Positions 1-13,290 are shown, numbered from the stretch's first letter. The stretch: 64,000 nt of DNA from Alviniconcha marisindica (GCA_018857735.1 JABMCL010002130.1:1214501-1278500); one strand, 5' to 3'. Notes: generated from the sequence alone by a model not told the origin. A program made the numbers and translations.

Positions 1-231
1 TACAGACAGACGGTGTCGCAGAGCACATAAATATAAATATGGGTCCGGGACCGTTCCGTGCCAGGCTTTGCGCCCGTCCCGAGCTTTCTTCGGAGAAACC
101 GAGGTCTCCCGTGGGAAATACGCATGCAGAACGATCACACATGGCACTTAGAAGATCCTTTGTCCCTGTCAGAGTTAAGTGGATTATGGAAACACTAAAA
201 TAAGCCAGCATGCACTAAGAACAACAATGTG

Positions 232-280
232 AAGCGCAGTGGGTATTCTCCGGAGAATGGCGCTATATAAATGTGATTAC
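232..280 (+). repeat. SINE-B tail fragment
   Basis: The stretch has GAAGCGCAGTGGGT, then a gap, then TGGCGCTATATAA. The same order of motifs ends the longer SINE-B copies at 57487-57962 and 48742-48985, so this looks like a 3' fragment of that family. The preceding bases 1-231 hold no gene that I can see. Confidence 0.5.
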
Positions 281-398
281 TGTTATAAAAGCGAAAAGTT
301 GTGACTGAAATTTTCAATTAAGCTATCACTTTGAAAATGAAGCGAGCAATTCTCATATTATTTCAAATAGACTAGGTGTGTCGATTTATGTCGCTATG

Positions 399-403
<5 letters not shown>

Positions 404-461
<58 letters not shown>
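404..461. repeat. (AC)n microsatellite
   Basis: About 29 uninterrupted AC dinucleotides. Any reading frame through it only gives Thr-His repeats. Confidence 0.95.
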
Positions 462-465
<4 letters not shown>

Positions 466-529
466 TGCTGATCAAACAGTCTGTTTTGCTTCCGATACCT
501 CCACAGTCTGTTGTGGACTGTGACGTATG

Positions 530-1250
530 GCAGATATCGTTGACTGTTCAGTCTGACTGTTAGGGCTCGTGATGTCTGGTGGACATAGGTGTCTGCCCAC
601 TATGACTGTTTGGGTCTGTGATGTGTACTGGGTGTTTGGCTCCTCAGTCTGACTGTTTGGTCTGTGATGTGGGCTGGGTGTTTGGCTTATGATAGTTTGA
701 TGTCTGACTGTTTTGATCTGTGGTGCGTGGTGGTTCGCCGATTCATTAATCTGTCTGCTTTGACTGATTGTGGCAGTTGGCTGATTAAACTGACTTTTTT
801 GACTGATTGCGATGGCTGGCTGGCTGGCTGATTAAACTGACTGTTTTGACCAATGGGGTGGCTGGCTGATTAATCTGTTTTGACTGATGGGGTGGCTGGC
901 TGATTAATCTGACTGTTTTGACTGATTGTGATAGCTGGCTGATTAATCTGACTGTTTTGACTGATGGGGTGGCTGGCTGATTAATCTGACTGTTTTGACT
1001 GATGGGGTGGCTGGCTGATTAATCTGACTGTTTTGACTGATGGGGTGGCTGGCTGATTAATCTGACTGTTTTGACTGATGGGGTGGCTGGCTGATTAAAC
1101 TGACTGTTTTGACTGATGGGGTGGCTGGCTGATTAATCTGACTGTTTTGACTGATGGGGTGGCTGGCTGATTAATCTGACTGTTTTGACAGATTGTGGTG
1201 TGTAATGGCTAGATCATCAACCCGACTGTTTTGACTGACTGTGATTACGC
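530..1250. repeat. 38-bp minisatellite with degenerate left edge
   Basis: From about 780 to 1195 a 38-bp unit (GACTGATGGGGTGGCTGGCT, then GATTAATCTGACTGTTTT) repeats roughly ten times. From 530 to 780 looser units share GACTGTTT and CTGTGATGT. No gene is visible; 1250-2000 is non-repetitive and without a convincing ORF. Confidence 0.9.
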
Positions 1251-2000
1251 GATGGACATTTGGCTGATCAATTTGTTTACGTAAACAAGTGCACAATCTA
1301 ACCTAATATTATTCACTAAAAACTGTTCTCAACCATTTCAAATTCATTCTGCCGACATTTGCAGATAGCAGGAGATGAAAGCATGCAGTTAAAACACTGA
1401 CAACGTCAGGCAAAGACACTGAACCAATCGTAACCGTGGATTTATCGGGGGCTGACTCTCTGTCCAGGGTGGAGGGCCGGAAGACAGGCTATATACATGC
1501 CCCAGCCTCCTGTGCGTAATCCAACAACAGGAAGTAACTAATCAGCAATCCTGATCAATACAGTTGCTATGCAATCACAGCAAATCGGAACAGGATAGGA
1601 TGGAGCGCTTTTGGCATGGCATGTAATTCCCACCGTTTGTCCATACTCCTCACAGGGACGGACGCGCAGCTAGTTTTCGCGATACAACAAGTGTTGTGCG
1701 TCTGAGACGCCATTAGTTTTGATGAAATTTTGATGAGGAATGATCGTGTCTGGTTTGTTGACGGCTCGTGACGCTCGCTAGCTAACTCCTCGTCGATTAA
1801 TTGCCTCTGTGCTCGCGTGAAGCGCGTGACCCAGTTTGCAGTCATAATTGCTATTACCTCGATCCCCAGAGACCCGCGATTGTCACGATTGTCACGTAAC
1901 GCAAAGCCAGACGAGACAAACATCTGCAATACGATACAATCCAACAAAACACAATGCCCTTTACATTATAAATACGACGCTGATTTATTGATTTTTTACG

Positions 2001-2105
2001 TGTGTGTGGTTGTGTGTGTGTGTGTATGTGCGTGCGTGCGTGCGTGCGTGTGTGCGTGTATGTGTGCGTGTGTGCTTGCGTGTGTGCGTGAGTGCGTGTG
2101 CGTGG
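2001..2105. repeat. (GT)n/(GC) mixed microsatellite
   Basis: Mixed GTGTGT and GTGC tetranucleotide repeats. The overlapping long frames only give Cys-Val or His-Thr strings. Confidence 0.9.
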
Positions 2106-2425
2106 TCGTAGGGAAGACGGAATGATGGTTAGGTGTGCGCGCGGTAAGACAGGAGTGGGGGTGCAGGTAAGCACACTCTAATCAATCAGGCTGCACCCTT
2201 GTGGAAAACAGCACGTGATGTGATCAACAATGTCTGTAGACATCACTGCAGCCAAGAAGAAACGTTTTCATTGTTTTCCCGTGAAAGTCTTTTTTGCTTA
2301 AAGGAAGTAAGGAAAACAAGGAACAACTATATTATAAGGCTAACTGGAATGTAACAGCGTGTTTCTCCAAGAATTCTGTCACCCACCACCGAAGTGACTC
2401 GGCAGCAGTGCAGTGCCTCCTTCGA

Positions 2426-2836
2426 GTGGCAGCCCACCGACGATGTGACGTCTCCCCCTGTGGATCTCTGGGTGGCAGCCCACCGACGATGTGACGTCTC
2501 CCCCTGTGGATCTCTGGGTGGCAGCCCACCGACGATGTGACGTCTCCCCCTGTGGATCTCTGGGTGGCAGCCCACCGACGATGTGACGTCTCCCCCTGTG
2601 GATCTCTGGGTGGCAGCCCACCGACGATGTGACGTCTCCCCCTGTGGATCTCTGGGTGGCAGCCCACCGACGATGTGACGTCTCCCCCTGTGGATCTCTG
2701 GGTGGCAGCCCACCGACGATGTGACGTCTCCCCCTGTGGATCTCTGGGTGGCAGCCCACCGACGATGTGACGTTTCCCCCTGTGGATCTCTGGGTGGCAG
2801 CCCACCGACGATGTGACGTCCTGGGTGTGGCAGCCG
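2426..2836. repeat. 46-bp minisatellite, about 9 copies
   Basis: A 46-bp unit beginning GTGGCAGCCCACCGACGATG and ending GTGGATCTCTGG is repeated about nine times with very few differences (one T for C near 2773). All three minus-strand frames are open for 500-600 bp. Because 46 is not divisible by three, one unit without stops opens all three frames, so this openness is not evidence of coding. Confidence 0.95.
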
Positions 2837-3019
2837 AACAAAAAAAAAGACGAAATAAAGAATGCGAGTCACCATCACCACGAATGTAGCCCCTACTTAT
2901 GGTATACTCAACTGCATAATAATTATTTCTTTCTGTCAGAAGATTTGCTGATACTGTTATATTCCACGTCAAATTAATTTCTTACTCATACAGTAGATAA
3001 ATACAAAAATAATTCGATG

Positions 3020-3075
3020 CTTGTTTGGATCTTGTTTTAGAATGCTGGCAGTCGTTCTGTTTCAGATTTGTTTTT
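3020..3075. repeat. Dispersed repeat, copy 1
   Basis: The segment has TGTTTGGATCTT, TTTTAGAATGCT and CAGTCGTTCT in order. The same order recurs at 4268-4315, so the two are copies of an unidentified interspersed repeat. Confidence 0.6.
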
Positions 3076-3386
3076 AATTGCTTCCCTATTTTTCTCCATT
3101 TTAAAAGCAGCTCTTCTCACTGCAAAAAGAAACAGAAAATAATGCATAATTATAGAACTAAAATAATTCATGCAGACCTAAATAATCCATAAAGGAGCAG
3201 AAGACGTCATTATGTAGGAGTACGCAAGCACGAACTATATTTATAGATATTGTGTTGTTTTGTTTTTTGTTTTTGGGGAGGGTCTTTTCTCACAGACCCT
3301 TCCTCTATTTTAAGGTGTTACAGACCTAACTATACTGCATCAACAATCAATTACCTGCTTGTTTTTGTTTTATTTTGGTTTTGAGT

Positions 3387-3387
<1 letters not shown>

Positions 3388-3418
<31 letters not shown>

Positions 3419-3510
3419 AGTTTTGTTTTGTAAGTTTGCTTCTTTTTCTTTTCGTTGCTTGGTTTAGTCACTTTGCTTACTTGTTTGTTTGTTTTGTTCT
3501 TGTTGCTCAT

Positions 3511-3575
<65 letters not shown>
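3388..3575. repeat. (TTG)n and (GT)n microsatellites
   Basis: (TTG)n spans about 3388-3418 and a pure (GT)n spans about 3511-3575. The bases between are T-rich, with TTTGT-type runs. No gene is visible from 2840 to 3690. Confidence 0.95.
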
Positions 3576-3576
<1 letters not shown>

Positions 3577-3719
3577 GGAAGTAATCAGAAAGGTGGTGAA
3601 TGATGAAGTGTATTTGCTTACTTTACGTAATTAAGTAGGGTTACACACTACGGGCGGCGCCGGCTCAAGCCCAACTGGTTTATCGATAGACTGTACATTG
3701 GGCACTGCCGTCTTCTCAA

Positions 3720-3823
3720 AACTTCTCTCTCTCTCTCTCTACACACCACCACACACACACACACACACACGCACTCACCTGCAAACACACCATACCACCA
3801 TCATGCACCCCACGCACACACAC

Positions 3824-3884
<61 letters not shown>

Positions 3885-3932
3885 GCACACGCAAACACAC
3901 ACAGGTACGCACGCATGCATGCACCCCACACA

Positions 3933-4013
<81 letters not shown>

Positions 4014-4045
4014 GCGCGGCGTGTACGCGCGCACGCACGCATGCA
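3720..4045. repeat. Compound (CT)n-(AC)n microsatellite
   Basis: A short CT run is followed by about 300 bp of AC repeats with interruptions such as ACGCACGCAC. ORFs through it are His-Thr or Cys-Val low complexity. Confidence 0.95.
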
Positions 4046-4114
4046 CACATGGTTTGCTTGTCATGTTGAATTTGATCTCTTGTTGTACATAGAAACACTG
4101 GTGTTAAGAAAATG

Positions 4115-4330
4115 ACATTCAAACACATAAAAGGTTCAAAATAACGCTATTTATTAGGACAAAACACACCATAGATTTTTGGCCGTAATCCCCTTTATCA
4201 AGCTACAAAACAACATATAATCAACAATTAAACGGTGAAATAAACAGCGTTATTTTAACATTTTGTGTGTTTGGATCTTATTTTAGAATGCTTGCAGTCA
4301 TTCTTGTTTCAGATTTTTTATTAAGAACAT
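4115..4330. repeat. Dispersed repeat, copy 2
   Basis: The left part (AAACACATAAAAGGTT, then TTTATTAGGACAAAACAC) resembles 20563-20615. The right part (TTTGGATCTTATTTTAGAAT) resembles 3020-3075. This suggests an interspersed element of a few hundred bases, partly shared by all three loci; the family is not recognised. Confidence 0.5.
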
Positions 4331-5099
4331 GATTTCAATAGCGCACGCTCTGTAGCCCTTCCTGGAGTTAGATACGACATCTTGTTTTCCTTCTAACCAC
4401 ACCTGGCCGACTTGGAGTAGGAATAATAGTAAGATTTGTTTTGTTTTTAATGTGCTTGTCCTTTCAAATAAGTATGCGAAAGCACGATCGATGAGGTAAT
4501 GTTTCCGAGAGAGAACAAAAATGGCATCAATACCTGCTTGTAATTATACTAGTAAATTACATCCTTTCTCTGGAAGTGCCTGACCGACTTTCAAAAAATA
4601 ATTACCAAGTATTTGCGAAAAGAATATGTTTGCCAACCTCGCTGTTTTGGTTCTTGTACTTGTTGTTTTCAAAGATACAAAAGAATTTATGGGAACCAAG
4701 AAACTGTGAGTCACATGGGTGATGCACCTTTTAGATTCCAAGTTCTGAAATACGTCACTGCACCCGAAGAAGAATTTTTTTGTACCTTCTTGCACCTGAA
4801 GAAGACAATTTTTGTCGAACCGCTCGTGTGCTATTGTTTCCTTGTGTTCGTCGCTTTGGAGTGTGCATTTCTCCAGACCTGTTTTATACGTCACTGTCTA
4901 TTTAATTGAGAGGTGTTTTTTGTGGTTTGTTTGGTGGTAGTCGTGGTTTGTTTGTTTGTTTGTTTGTTTTCGTTTCTTTTTTCTTTCTTTGTTTGTTTGT
5001 TTGTTTGTTAAGTTGGTTTGATAGTGACACGTACTGCTTGGTGCTGGTAATAAAATGCCTACAGTTGTTTACTTCTTATGTTCTTCTTTTCTGTTTTAG

Positions 5100-5724
<625 letters not shown>

Positions 5725-5846
5725 GGAGGGTAGTCTGCCCTTGATCTCGAACAGGTCAGAAAACTGTCTCTCATTTGGAAGTTTCCAAAAGACGGTTAAC
5801 TGGCGTCAACATGCCTGTTTCTGGCATACCAGTAGCAGTGAATTGA

Positions 5847-6065
5847 GTTCTGGCCGACCTGCTTCAAGAACAAGCCCCGACTTCTTGGAAAGTAGTTGGA
5901 GACACGACCGCCACAGTAGCTGTGCTGATGTTTTCACCCGCCGACCCTGCCGCCATTACAACTTCTCAACCCGGCCGCTCACAAGTCACATTCAGAAAGA
6001 AGCCACCCAGCCAGGTACGAACAGATCGCAAGAGAGCAGTGGATAAACCAGAAAGCAAGAGCTGA
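5847..6065 (+). pseudogene. Degraded ORF of unknown family
   Basis: After an in-frame stop the frame stays open for 72 codons and ends at TGA 6063-6065. It has a non-simple composition: VLADLLQEQAP near its start, VVGDTTATVAVLMF in the middle and a basic C-terminus with RKKPPSQVRTDRKRA. No ATG opens it, so it would be an exon or the remains of one. I do not recognise the family. A mobile-element origin is plausible because it is followed by another short ORF and a MITE, but I cannot show it. Confidence 0.3.
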
Positions 6066-6099
6066 TCAGGCAAGTGTTTTACATCCTTCTGATTGCTCG

Positions 6100-6354
6100 A
6101 TGCCTTTATTTATGCCAACGAGTGTGAGACCCGCACGAGAAACCCGGGAGAAAGAAGCAGACGGTTGTCTTCTACAACTGCCTGAGCCTGACCCCGAGCG
6201 TGACCCAGAAGCGAAAATCCGTGGTAAGGGATACAACATAGAAGAGATACGAGACTACGTCAGGCGGCTGACAGAACACCCGGACAGGAATCGGCACATC
6301 AAGAGATTTGTTTGCACCAGTTTTAACAACAAACCGTACCTCGTGTGTGACTGA
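6100..6354 (+). pseudogene. Second degraded ORF of unknown family
   Basis: An 84-codon frame from ATG 6100 to stop at 6352-6354 contains an acidic/basic stretch (EPDPERDPEAKIRGKGY) and a likely helical segment (IEEIRDYVRRLTEHPDRNR). Shifting frame near 6310 prolongs plausible coding sequence (CVTDDVVISLTLDQNCKW) to about 6470, so a frameshift is likely. It follows the ORF at 5847-6065 by 35 bp and may be part of the same dead gene. No known domain is recognised. Confidence 0.3.
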
Positions 6355-6450
6355 CGATGTAGTCATCTCCCTTACTCTTGACCAAAACTGTAAGTGGACT
6401 GACAAGAAGCACTGGTTTGTAAAGCAAAACCCATTCAGAATGCCTCACGA

Positions 6451-6588
6451 CTATCATTGGCGGGAGCTGCCACAAGTGTCATTTTTGTTTTTGTCGCGAC
6501 AAACATAATTTTGTCGCAGTTTTGTCGCAGCAAGGACATGTGTTTGTCGCGACAAAAATGATACTTGTGCCAGATCCCGCCAATGATA
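6451..6588. mobile_element. Foldback MITE flanked by TA
   Basis: The 138-bp segment starts TATCATTGGCGGGA and ends TCCCGCCAATGATA. The inverted arms continue for about 36 bp (ACAAGTGTCATTTTTG against CAAAAATGATACTTGT) and inner copies of TTTGTCGCGACAAA are themselves palindromic. A TA at each edge could be a target duplication, which would fit a Tc1/mariner-type non-autonomous element, but the superfamily is inferred. It codes for nothing. Confidence 0.75.
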
Positions 6589-6589
6589 G

Positions 6590-7595
6590 ACTTCGGTTTA
6601 CAGTCTCATCCGAAAGACTTTTGTAGAGTCTGCACGTAATTTGACTGCGGAGAAATCTCAGCCATCCTTGTGGTGTCCACACCTGGCCGTGCTTAAGCGA
6701 GTTTTCAGGAGCAAGTGCTGTCGCTTTGCGCCACCCACTCTCCGTCTTTCTTTTGTTTGCATGTGTGCGAAGAGGCGAACGGTCGCTTGACAGAGATATT
6801 ACACGTACATGTGCTGTTACACGGGCAGTTTCGACCGTACGGTTGAGGAGTGTTTGAACCTCGTGTTGGCGGACGCGTCCGTCTTAAACGTAGTGGCTGC
6901 CACACGCTACAGCGGAAACTGGCGGGTTAAGCAAGGGGAAGGTCGACGCACCGAACCTTGTTGCTACACGAGAGTTAATTACCGTCCCTTATGACCTCTG
7001 GCCTTTCCTACACTTCAGTCCAAACGGCGGGCGCTCCGCATGGGCTGACGGATGCAGTTCATCCGTTTGAAATGTGGCACTGTGAATTTTGAACGGACAG
7101 GTTGAAACCAAAGCTAGGACGGTTTTAACCGTAACGATGTAGTGCCGCACGATCCGTTAGAGATCAGGTCCTGACAGCCCTCCTAAATCATACGGCCGAA
7201 ACGGTTGGTGTATCAGCGCCTTAAGCGAGGAAAAAGAATCATTCGTGCGTTAACCCTCAATTGTAAGTGAGGTAGATCGATCATTTTTGTGCCGATTGAT
7301 CAATCATTCATGAAAGAGCATTGGACTGGCCCAACGTGAGTAGCAGACAGAAAGTAAAGGCGGTCAATAGCTCTTGTCAAAGAAAGAGCGCAACTCGGGG
7401 AAGAGGGCTCGATGTTGCTTCCAACCTGCAGCCTCAGACTACAGCTGCATGCTTTGTTCTTCCTTTGTGTGGCCCTCTGTTTCCAAACTGTTCGCTCGCT
7501 CAAATTTCAAACATTAAAAGTTAATAGTCGATTTTCTTTCAAATCAAGAACTTGTGTTAAACAAAAAGGATTCAGCCAGAGTATGGATAACATGC
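6590..7595. other. Non-repetitive stretch without a recognised gene
   Basis: This is moderately GC-rich, with only short overlapping frames on both strands. No domain, tRNA or repeat could be identified. Confidence 0.5.
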
Positions 7596-7982
<387 letters not shown>

Positions 7983-8247
7983 GACTGACTGACTTGACAG
8001 GGCTGCAGCAGAACGTCATGGTCACCATAACAACACAACGCCTGGCAATCACAGCTTCGGGGTAGGATCGATCAGTGAGCTTGGCTGTCGGATAAAAACG
8101 AGAGAGAGAAAGAAAAAACACGACAATAGGGAAGTCGTCCTGGTGTGTACACTCCTTTCCGCCAGAGCAATACAGACGGAGTCACTTCCCCTGGCCCAAG
8201 TCCATTTCAGCCAGCAATTGTTGACTCTCGGCTGCGTCAGAAGTTCC

Positions 8248-8297
8248 GTCCCTAATAAGCCGTACGGTTTCTGTGGACGTTAAGCACCATGTTTACT
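8248..8297 (+). repeat. SINE-A 3' fragment
   Basis: CCTAATAAGCC, GTTTCTGTGGACGTTAAGCA and CCAT match the end of SINE-A opposite its tRNA-like head. The same motif in reverse starts the minus-strand copies near 41203 and 41900. Confidence 0.55.
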
Positions 8298-8402
8298 TTG
8301 CGTCAGAAGGGGAAAAGCTGACAACAGTCATGCTTGCTGACGCCTCGGTTGCAGCAGATTTACTCTGAATTATAGGTATCTCTCTCCCTTGGCCGCCTGC
8401 CC

Positions 8403-8404
<2 letters not shown>

Positions 8405-8491
<87 letters not shown>

Positions 8492-8793
8492 TACACACAC
8501 ACGCGCCGCGCACGCACGCACACACGCACGCACACACACACACAAACACACACACAGTATATGCTATAAATACAAAAGAAATTAAGGAAGTCTCGCAGAT
8601 GTCAGTTTCGACTCGTAATTTATCACGCTCAGTGACAGTTTGTCTGGTTTCGATGTCGAGTAATAATACCTAACACGGACAGACCGCGTATAATGATTCA
8701 GTCCCCAATAGACTAGGCCAGGCCAGATTCCCTCACCTCCGCCCCTTCCCCACCCCCCTTCTCTCTTTGGCCGTCTGTCTGTCTGCATGCCCC

Positions 8794-8868
<75 letters not shown>
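8405..8868. repeat. (CT)n, (CA)n and poly-C/(CT)n tracts
   Basis: (CT)n 8405-8474 is followed by (CA)n to about 8560. A poly-C run near 8790-8804 is followed by (CT)n to 8868. Between them, 8561-8785 has no recognised feature. Confidence 0.95.
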
Positions 8869-8870
<2 letters not shown>

Positions 8871-9339
8871 TCCTGTGTATTCTTCTTGCTTATAAGGATT
8901 TTTGACACTTATTTGTACTGATTCAACTGGGACTAGTGCCAGAACGTGTGGTACTGATAAGTTCTTGATTCTTATTTGATTTTGTTTAAAGTTTATAATC
9001 TTTTATATTTTATGATGTCATTAATATCTCCTATAAATTACATAAGTAAATCAGGACTATGTGTAGGACAGCTGAATGTCTATCATTTGTTTAACAAAGT
9101 ACCTGATGTGTCACTTTTCTATGTAATCAATGCCCTTTTGTTCATTTGTTTGGTCTGAGTGAAACTCGATTTAATTGTTATGTATCAGATGAATCGATTG
9201 CAATTCCACATTATACCATATACAGACGTGATACTGTAAAGCAAGTTGAAATAGCCTGGCCCTTTATGTTCATAATTCTATACAAAATATTACCACTAGG
9301 CGTACTGACCTGGAGTCACAATGCATTGAAAGCCTTTGG

Positions 9340-9897
9340 GTGGAAATTCGCAATCCTAAAACACCGTCCTTGCTAGTAGGGTATGTTTATCGAAACCCAG
9401 CTGCAACGTACGAATGGTATGATGAGTTTGTAACTATGTTAGACAAAGTTTCTGAAAGTAAAAATAATGTCCTTCTATTGGGTGATTTTAATATTGACCT
9501 ACTTAAACCCCACTTGGCCTGGGAATCAACATTTTCAGGTCTAAATCAATTAATCACACAACCCACGCGAGTAACCTGCTCCACAAATACTCTTATTGAC
9601 CACATATACACCAATAACCCGAACCTTGTTCACAGTATATCTGTACCTAACATTGCCGTCAGTGATCACTTTCCCGTCCTTTGTACATGGTCCATAAAGC
9701 TACCACGACGTCCACCCAAAGGTCACACAACTATACAGTATAGAACATTTAAACGATTCAATAAAGATGCTTTTCTTTTTGATTTAAGTTGTGCTCCTTT
9801 CTGTGATGTTTATAAGTTTGATAATCCTGATGATGCTTTGTCAGCTTGGTACGATATTATCATGCCAATCATCAACGTTCGGGGCTCCACTACGTAA
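9340..9897 (+). pseudogene. LINE endonuclease domain fragment
   Basis: A 185-codon open frame holds the middle and C-terminal half of an exonuclease-endonuclease-phosphatase fold: GYVYRNPAA, LLLGDFNIDLLKP, TLIDHIYTNN and VSDHFPVLCTW. These correspond to the metal-binding and catalytic Asp/Asn/His segments known in LINE endonucleases. The N-terminal portion with LNVYHL and SETRFN lies upstream in other frames, and the next coding block continues after a frameshift near 9880. Confidence 0.85.
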
Positions 9898-11893
9898 GAA
9901 AAGAGTAAAGCATCCAAAATTACCACCGTGGCTTACTAGGGATGTGATTACAGCAATGGCCGTTAGTGACCACCTCAAAAAGGAAAAAAGATTTGAAGAT
10001 TTCAAGAAACAGAGAAACAAGCTTAAAAGCTTAGTGCGCTCAGCTAAGTCTTACTTTGATAAACTTATAGAATTGGATAAAAGTACTTACACACTATGGA
10101 AAGCTATCAATGAAATAGCCAACAAATCTCACACACGCACACACACACACACAAAAAAAAGAGCTCCACTACAACCATTTCCCCTAACATATTCAACTCT
10201 CACTTTTAACATTAGCTGAAACTTTAGCTCATTCTAGTGGATTTACTTCAGATAACTTTGCCTGTTCCAAGTCACTGAGAGATTTCTGCAATAAAAAATT
10301 AAACCCTAATGACAGCTTTATTATACCCCCTATGACTGTCCTTGATGTTGGTAAATATATTATTATGATGGATAACAATAAATCCATGGGACATGATAAT
10401 ATTAATCCATTTCTCTTAAAACTAGCTCTCCCATCATAGTTGAGCCTCTCACCTATATATATAACTTATCTATTCTTAACAACGTCTTCCCAACTATCCT
10501 AAAAAAAGCAAAAGTGATTCCTCTGCCCAAAACCAATGATTTAAGTGAACCAAACAACTTTCGTCCCATCTCCATACTTCCCCTGCTTTCAAAACCGATA
10601 GAAAGACATACATAAACACTTACTGAATTTCCTTACTGAACACAATCTATTATGCCAGTCACAGTCAGGTTTTCGTCCTCAAACTCGTGCCACACAGCAT
10701 TAGCCAAACTGTGTGATAACTGGCTTTCTGCCGTCAACAACTCTGAGGTTGTTGGTGCTGTTTTTCTTGACCTAAAAAAGCTTTTGATCTTGTTAATCAT
10801 AATATTCTACTTAAGAAATTATCCTTATATACAGCAAACTCCCCATTTGTCTCGTTATTTAAATCTTATCTGGAGCTAAGATCACAAAGTGTTGATGTTA
10901 ACGGTGAATACTCTAATGAAGGCGTTGTTCGTTGTGGAATTCCTCAAGGATCTATTTTAGGACCGCTTCTATCTTAAATTTTTATCAGTGATCTTCCCTG
11001 CATATTACTAGCAATAAAGTTAATTGTGACATGTTTGCGGATCATACTTCACTAGATACATCTGATAAAGATACAGACACTGTTCAAAATGAACTACAGA
11101 GAAGCATAAATGAAGCATATGACTGGTGCTGCAATAATGCCATGATTTTACATCCTGCAAAAAAAAAAGTATGCTACTTACTACTAGGCAAAAACATCAG
11201 CTTCGCCCGCTTCATTTTAATCTTAGTCTTAAAGACAGTCATATTGAACAAGTTCATGAGCACCGGCACCTTGGCGTTATTATTGATGATAAATTTAGCT
11301 GGCGACCACACATTATTGGCACATGTAAAACAGTTTCAAAAAATCTTTATCTGTTGTCACAGCTCAGACATTTGTGGACACTCCTAAGCGCAAACTGTTT
11401 TACCATGTTCATATTTCCTCACACCTAACTTATGCATCAACTGTCTGGGACGGCTGTAGTGATATCTTATTTAACAAACTTAATTCTCTTCACAGAAGAG
11501 CTGCAAAAATTTGATATCTGATTCCTCTTTATCAACCGATACAAAGCTACGGTACTTGGGAATACTTCCACTCAAAGAAAAGCTTATGTTCAATAAGGCA
11601 GTATTAGTATTCAAAGCATACAAAAATCTTGCACCTGCGTACCTTAAACAGCTTTTTATCTGTTCCAACATTCGCGCCACATCAAGATACATAACTCTGC
11701 CCAAACCAAGAATAGACCTTTTTAAAACTAGTTTCTCATTTTCAGGCGCATCCTTGTGGAATACAACCCCAAATCAAATCAAATCATGCAATTCACTAAC
11801 CAGCTTCAAAACACAACTTTTTAAATGGATCAGAAGCAAATTGTTATACACACCAGTTTTTTTAATTAATTTTTTTAATCAAACAATTTCTTG

Positions 11894-11894
<1 letters not shown>

Positions 11895-11958
<64 letters not shown>

Positions 11959-12053
11959 ATATATATGAATTATATTCTCCCAGTGATTTGATTTATTACT
12001 CTTTTGTATTGTTCATAATTATCGATTGGCATTGATTTTCCCACTATGATCAT

Positions 12054-12088
<35 letters not shown>

Positions 12089-12108
12089 TATATTATATAT
12101 ATATATAT

Positions 12109-12158
<50 letters not shown>
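11895..12158. repeat. (TA)n and (GT)n inside the LINE 3' region
   Basis: (TA)n at 11901-11970 and 12052-12110 and (GT)n at 12112-12157 sit between the last LINE coding block and its AATAAAGTTCAATCAATC tail. Confidence 0.9.
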
Positions 12159-12160
<2 letters not shown>

Positions 12161-12242
12161 TAATTGTTCCAAGGACAGGTTGAACGACAGGCATTCGTGC
12201 CTAAACCTTTATCCTTTTGTAATAAAGTTCAATCAATCAATC

Positions 12243-12459
<217 letters not shown>

Positions 12460-12475
12460 GACAGGGGGGAGTGAT

Positions 12476-12848
12476 GCCAAACCGTGCATTGACTTAATGC
12501 TTCACGTAGTCAGTGTCTGCAGCTCCTAAATGACAGAACTGAACGTAGACTGTAATCATATTTTACACAGTACCGTGTATTGACTTAATGCTTCACGTAG
12601 TCAGTGTCTGCAGCTCCTAAACTGACAGAACTGAGCGTAGACTGTAATCATATTTTACACAGTACCGTGTATTGACTTAATGCTTCACGTAGTCAGTGTC
12701 TGCAGCTCCTAACTGACAGAACTGAGCGTAGACTGTAATCATATTTTACACAGTACCGTGTATTGACTTAATGCTTCACGTAGTCAGTGTCTGCAGCTCC
12801 TAAATGACAGAACTGAGCGTAGACTGTAATCATATTTTACACAGTACC
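12476..12848. repeat. 91-bp tandem repeat, 4 copies
   Basis: The unit starts ACCGTGTATTGACTTAATGC and ends CATATTTTACACAGT. Four copies are nearly identical, differing by single-base changes or indels such as CTAAATGAC, CTAAACTGAC and CTAACTGAC. Confidence 0.95.
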
Positions 12849-12958
12849 TGTCTTAGGTACGCGCATCCATCAAAGGTCCTCGTCGTGTGAGTCTGGGCGT
12901 TATTGACTTCCTCCCCCGGGCGGATGGTTCGTGTTGCCATCTTGTTTGGCCCAGCAGT

Positions 12959-13068
12959 AAGAGGCCACGGCCTCGGCACCACCGCCCTTCATTAAGAGGC
13001 CACGGCCTCGGCACCACCGCCCTTCATTAAGAGGCCACGGCCTCGGCACCACCGCCCTTCATTAAGAG
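12959..13068. repeat. 35-bp tandem repeat, 3 copies
   Basis: The unit AAGAGGCCACGGCCTCGGCA plus CCACCGCCCTTCATT is repeated three times exactly. Confidence 0.95.
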
Positions 13069-13189
13069 GCTAGGCTGGTCAGCAGCTGGAGCCCGATTCG
13101 ATCCCTGGTCAACCCTCCTTTCTTGTCAAAGGTTGTGTTTTCTGGACACTGTTAATCTTGTCTTGAACACTGATCTGTCTCGCCGCACC

Positions 13190-13290
13190 ATCCATCCGCC
13201 CATACATCAGCCACTCTGCTACTCTCGCTTCCTTCTAAGCCAAACTCCAGACATTTCTCTTCTCTAAATATTTTAAACAACGCTCTCCTT
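13190..13290 (+). mobile_element. LINE C-terminal remnant
   Basis: One frame reads SATLASF, stop, then AKLQTFLFSKYFKQ. This resembles the C-terminal 'SFK..LKTHLF' end common to CR1-like LINEs and is followed by a GT/GC microsatellite, as at 30190. The identification rests on a short match. Confidence 0.4.
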
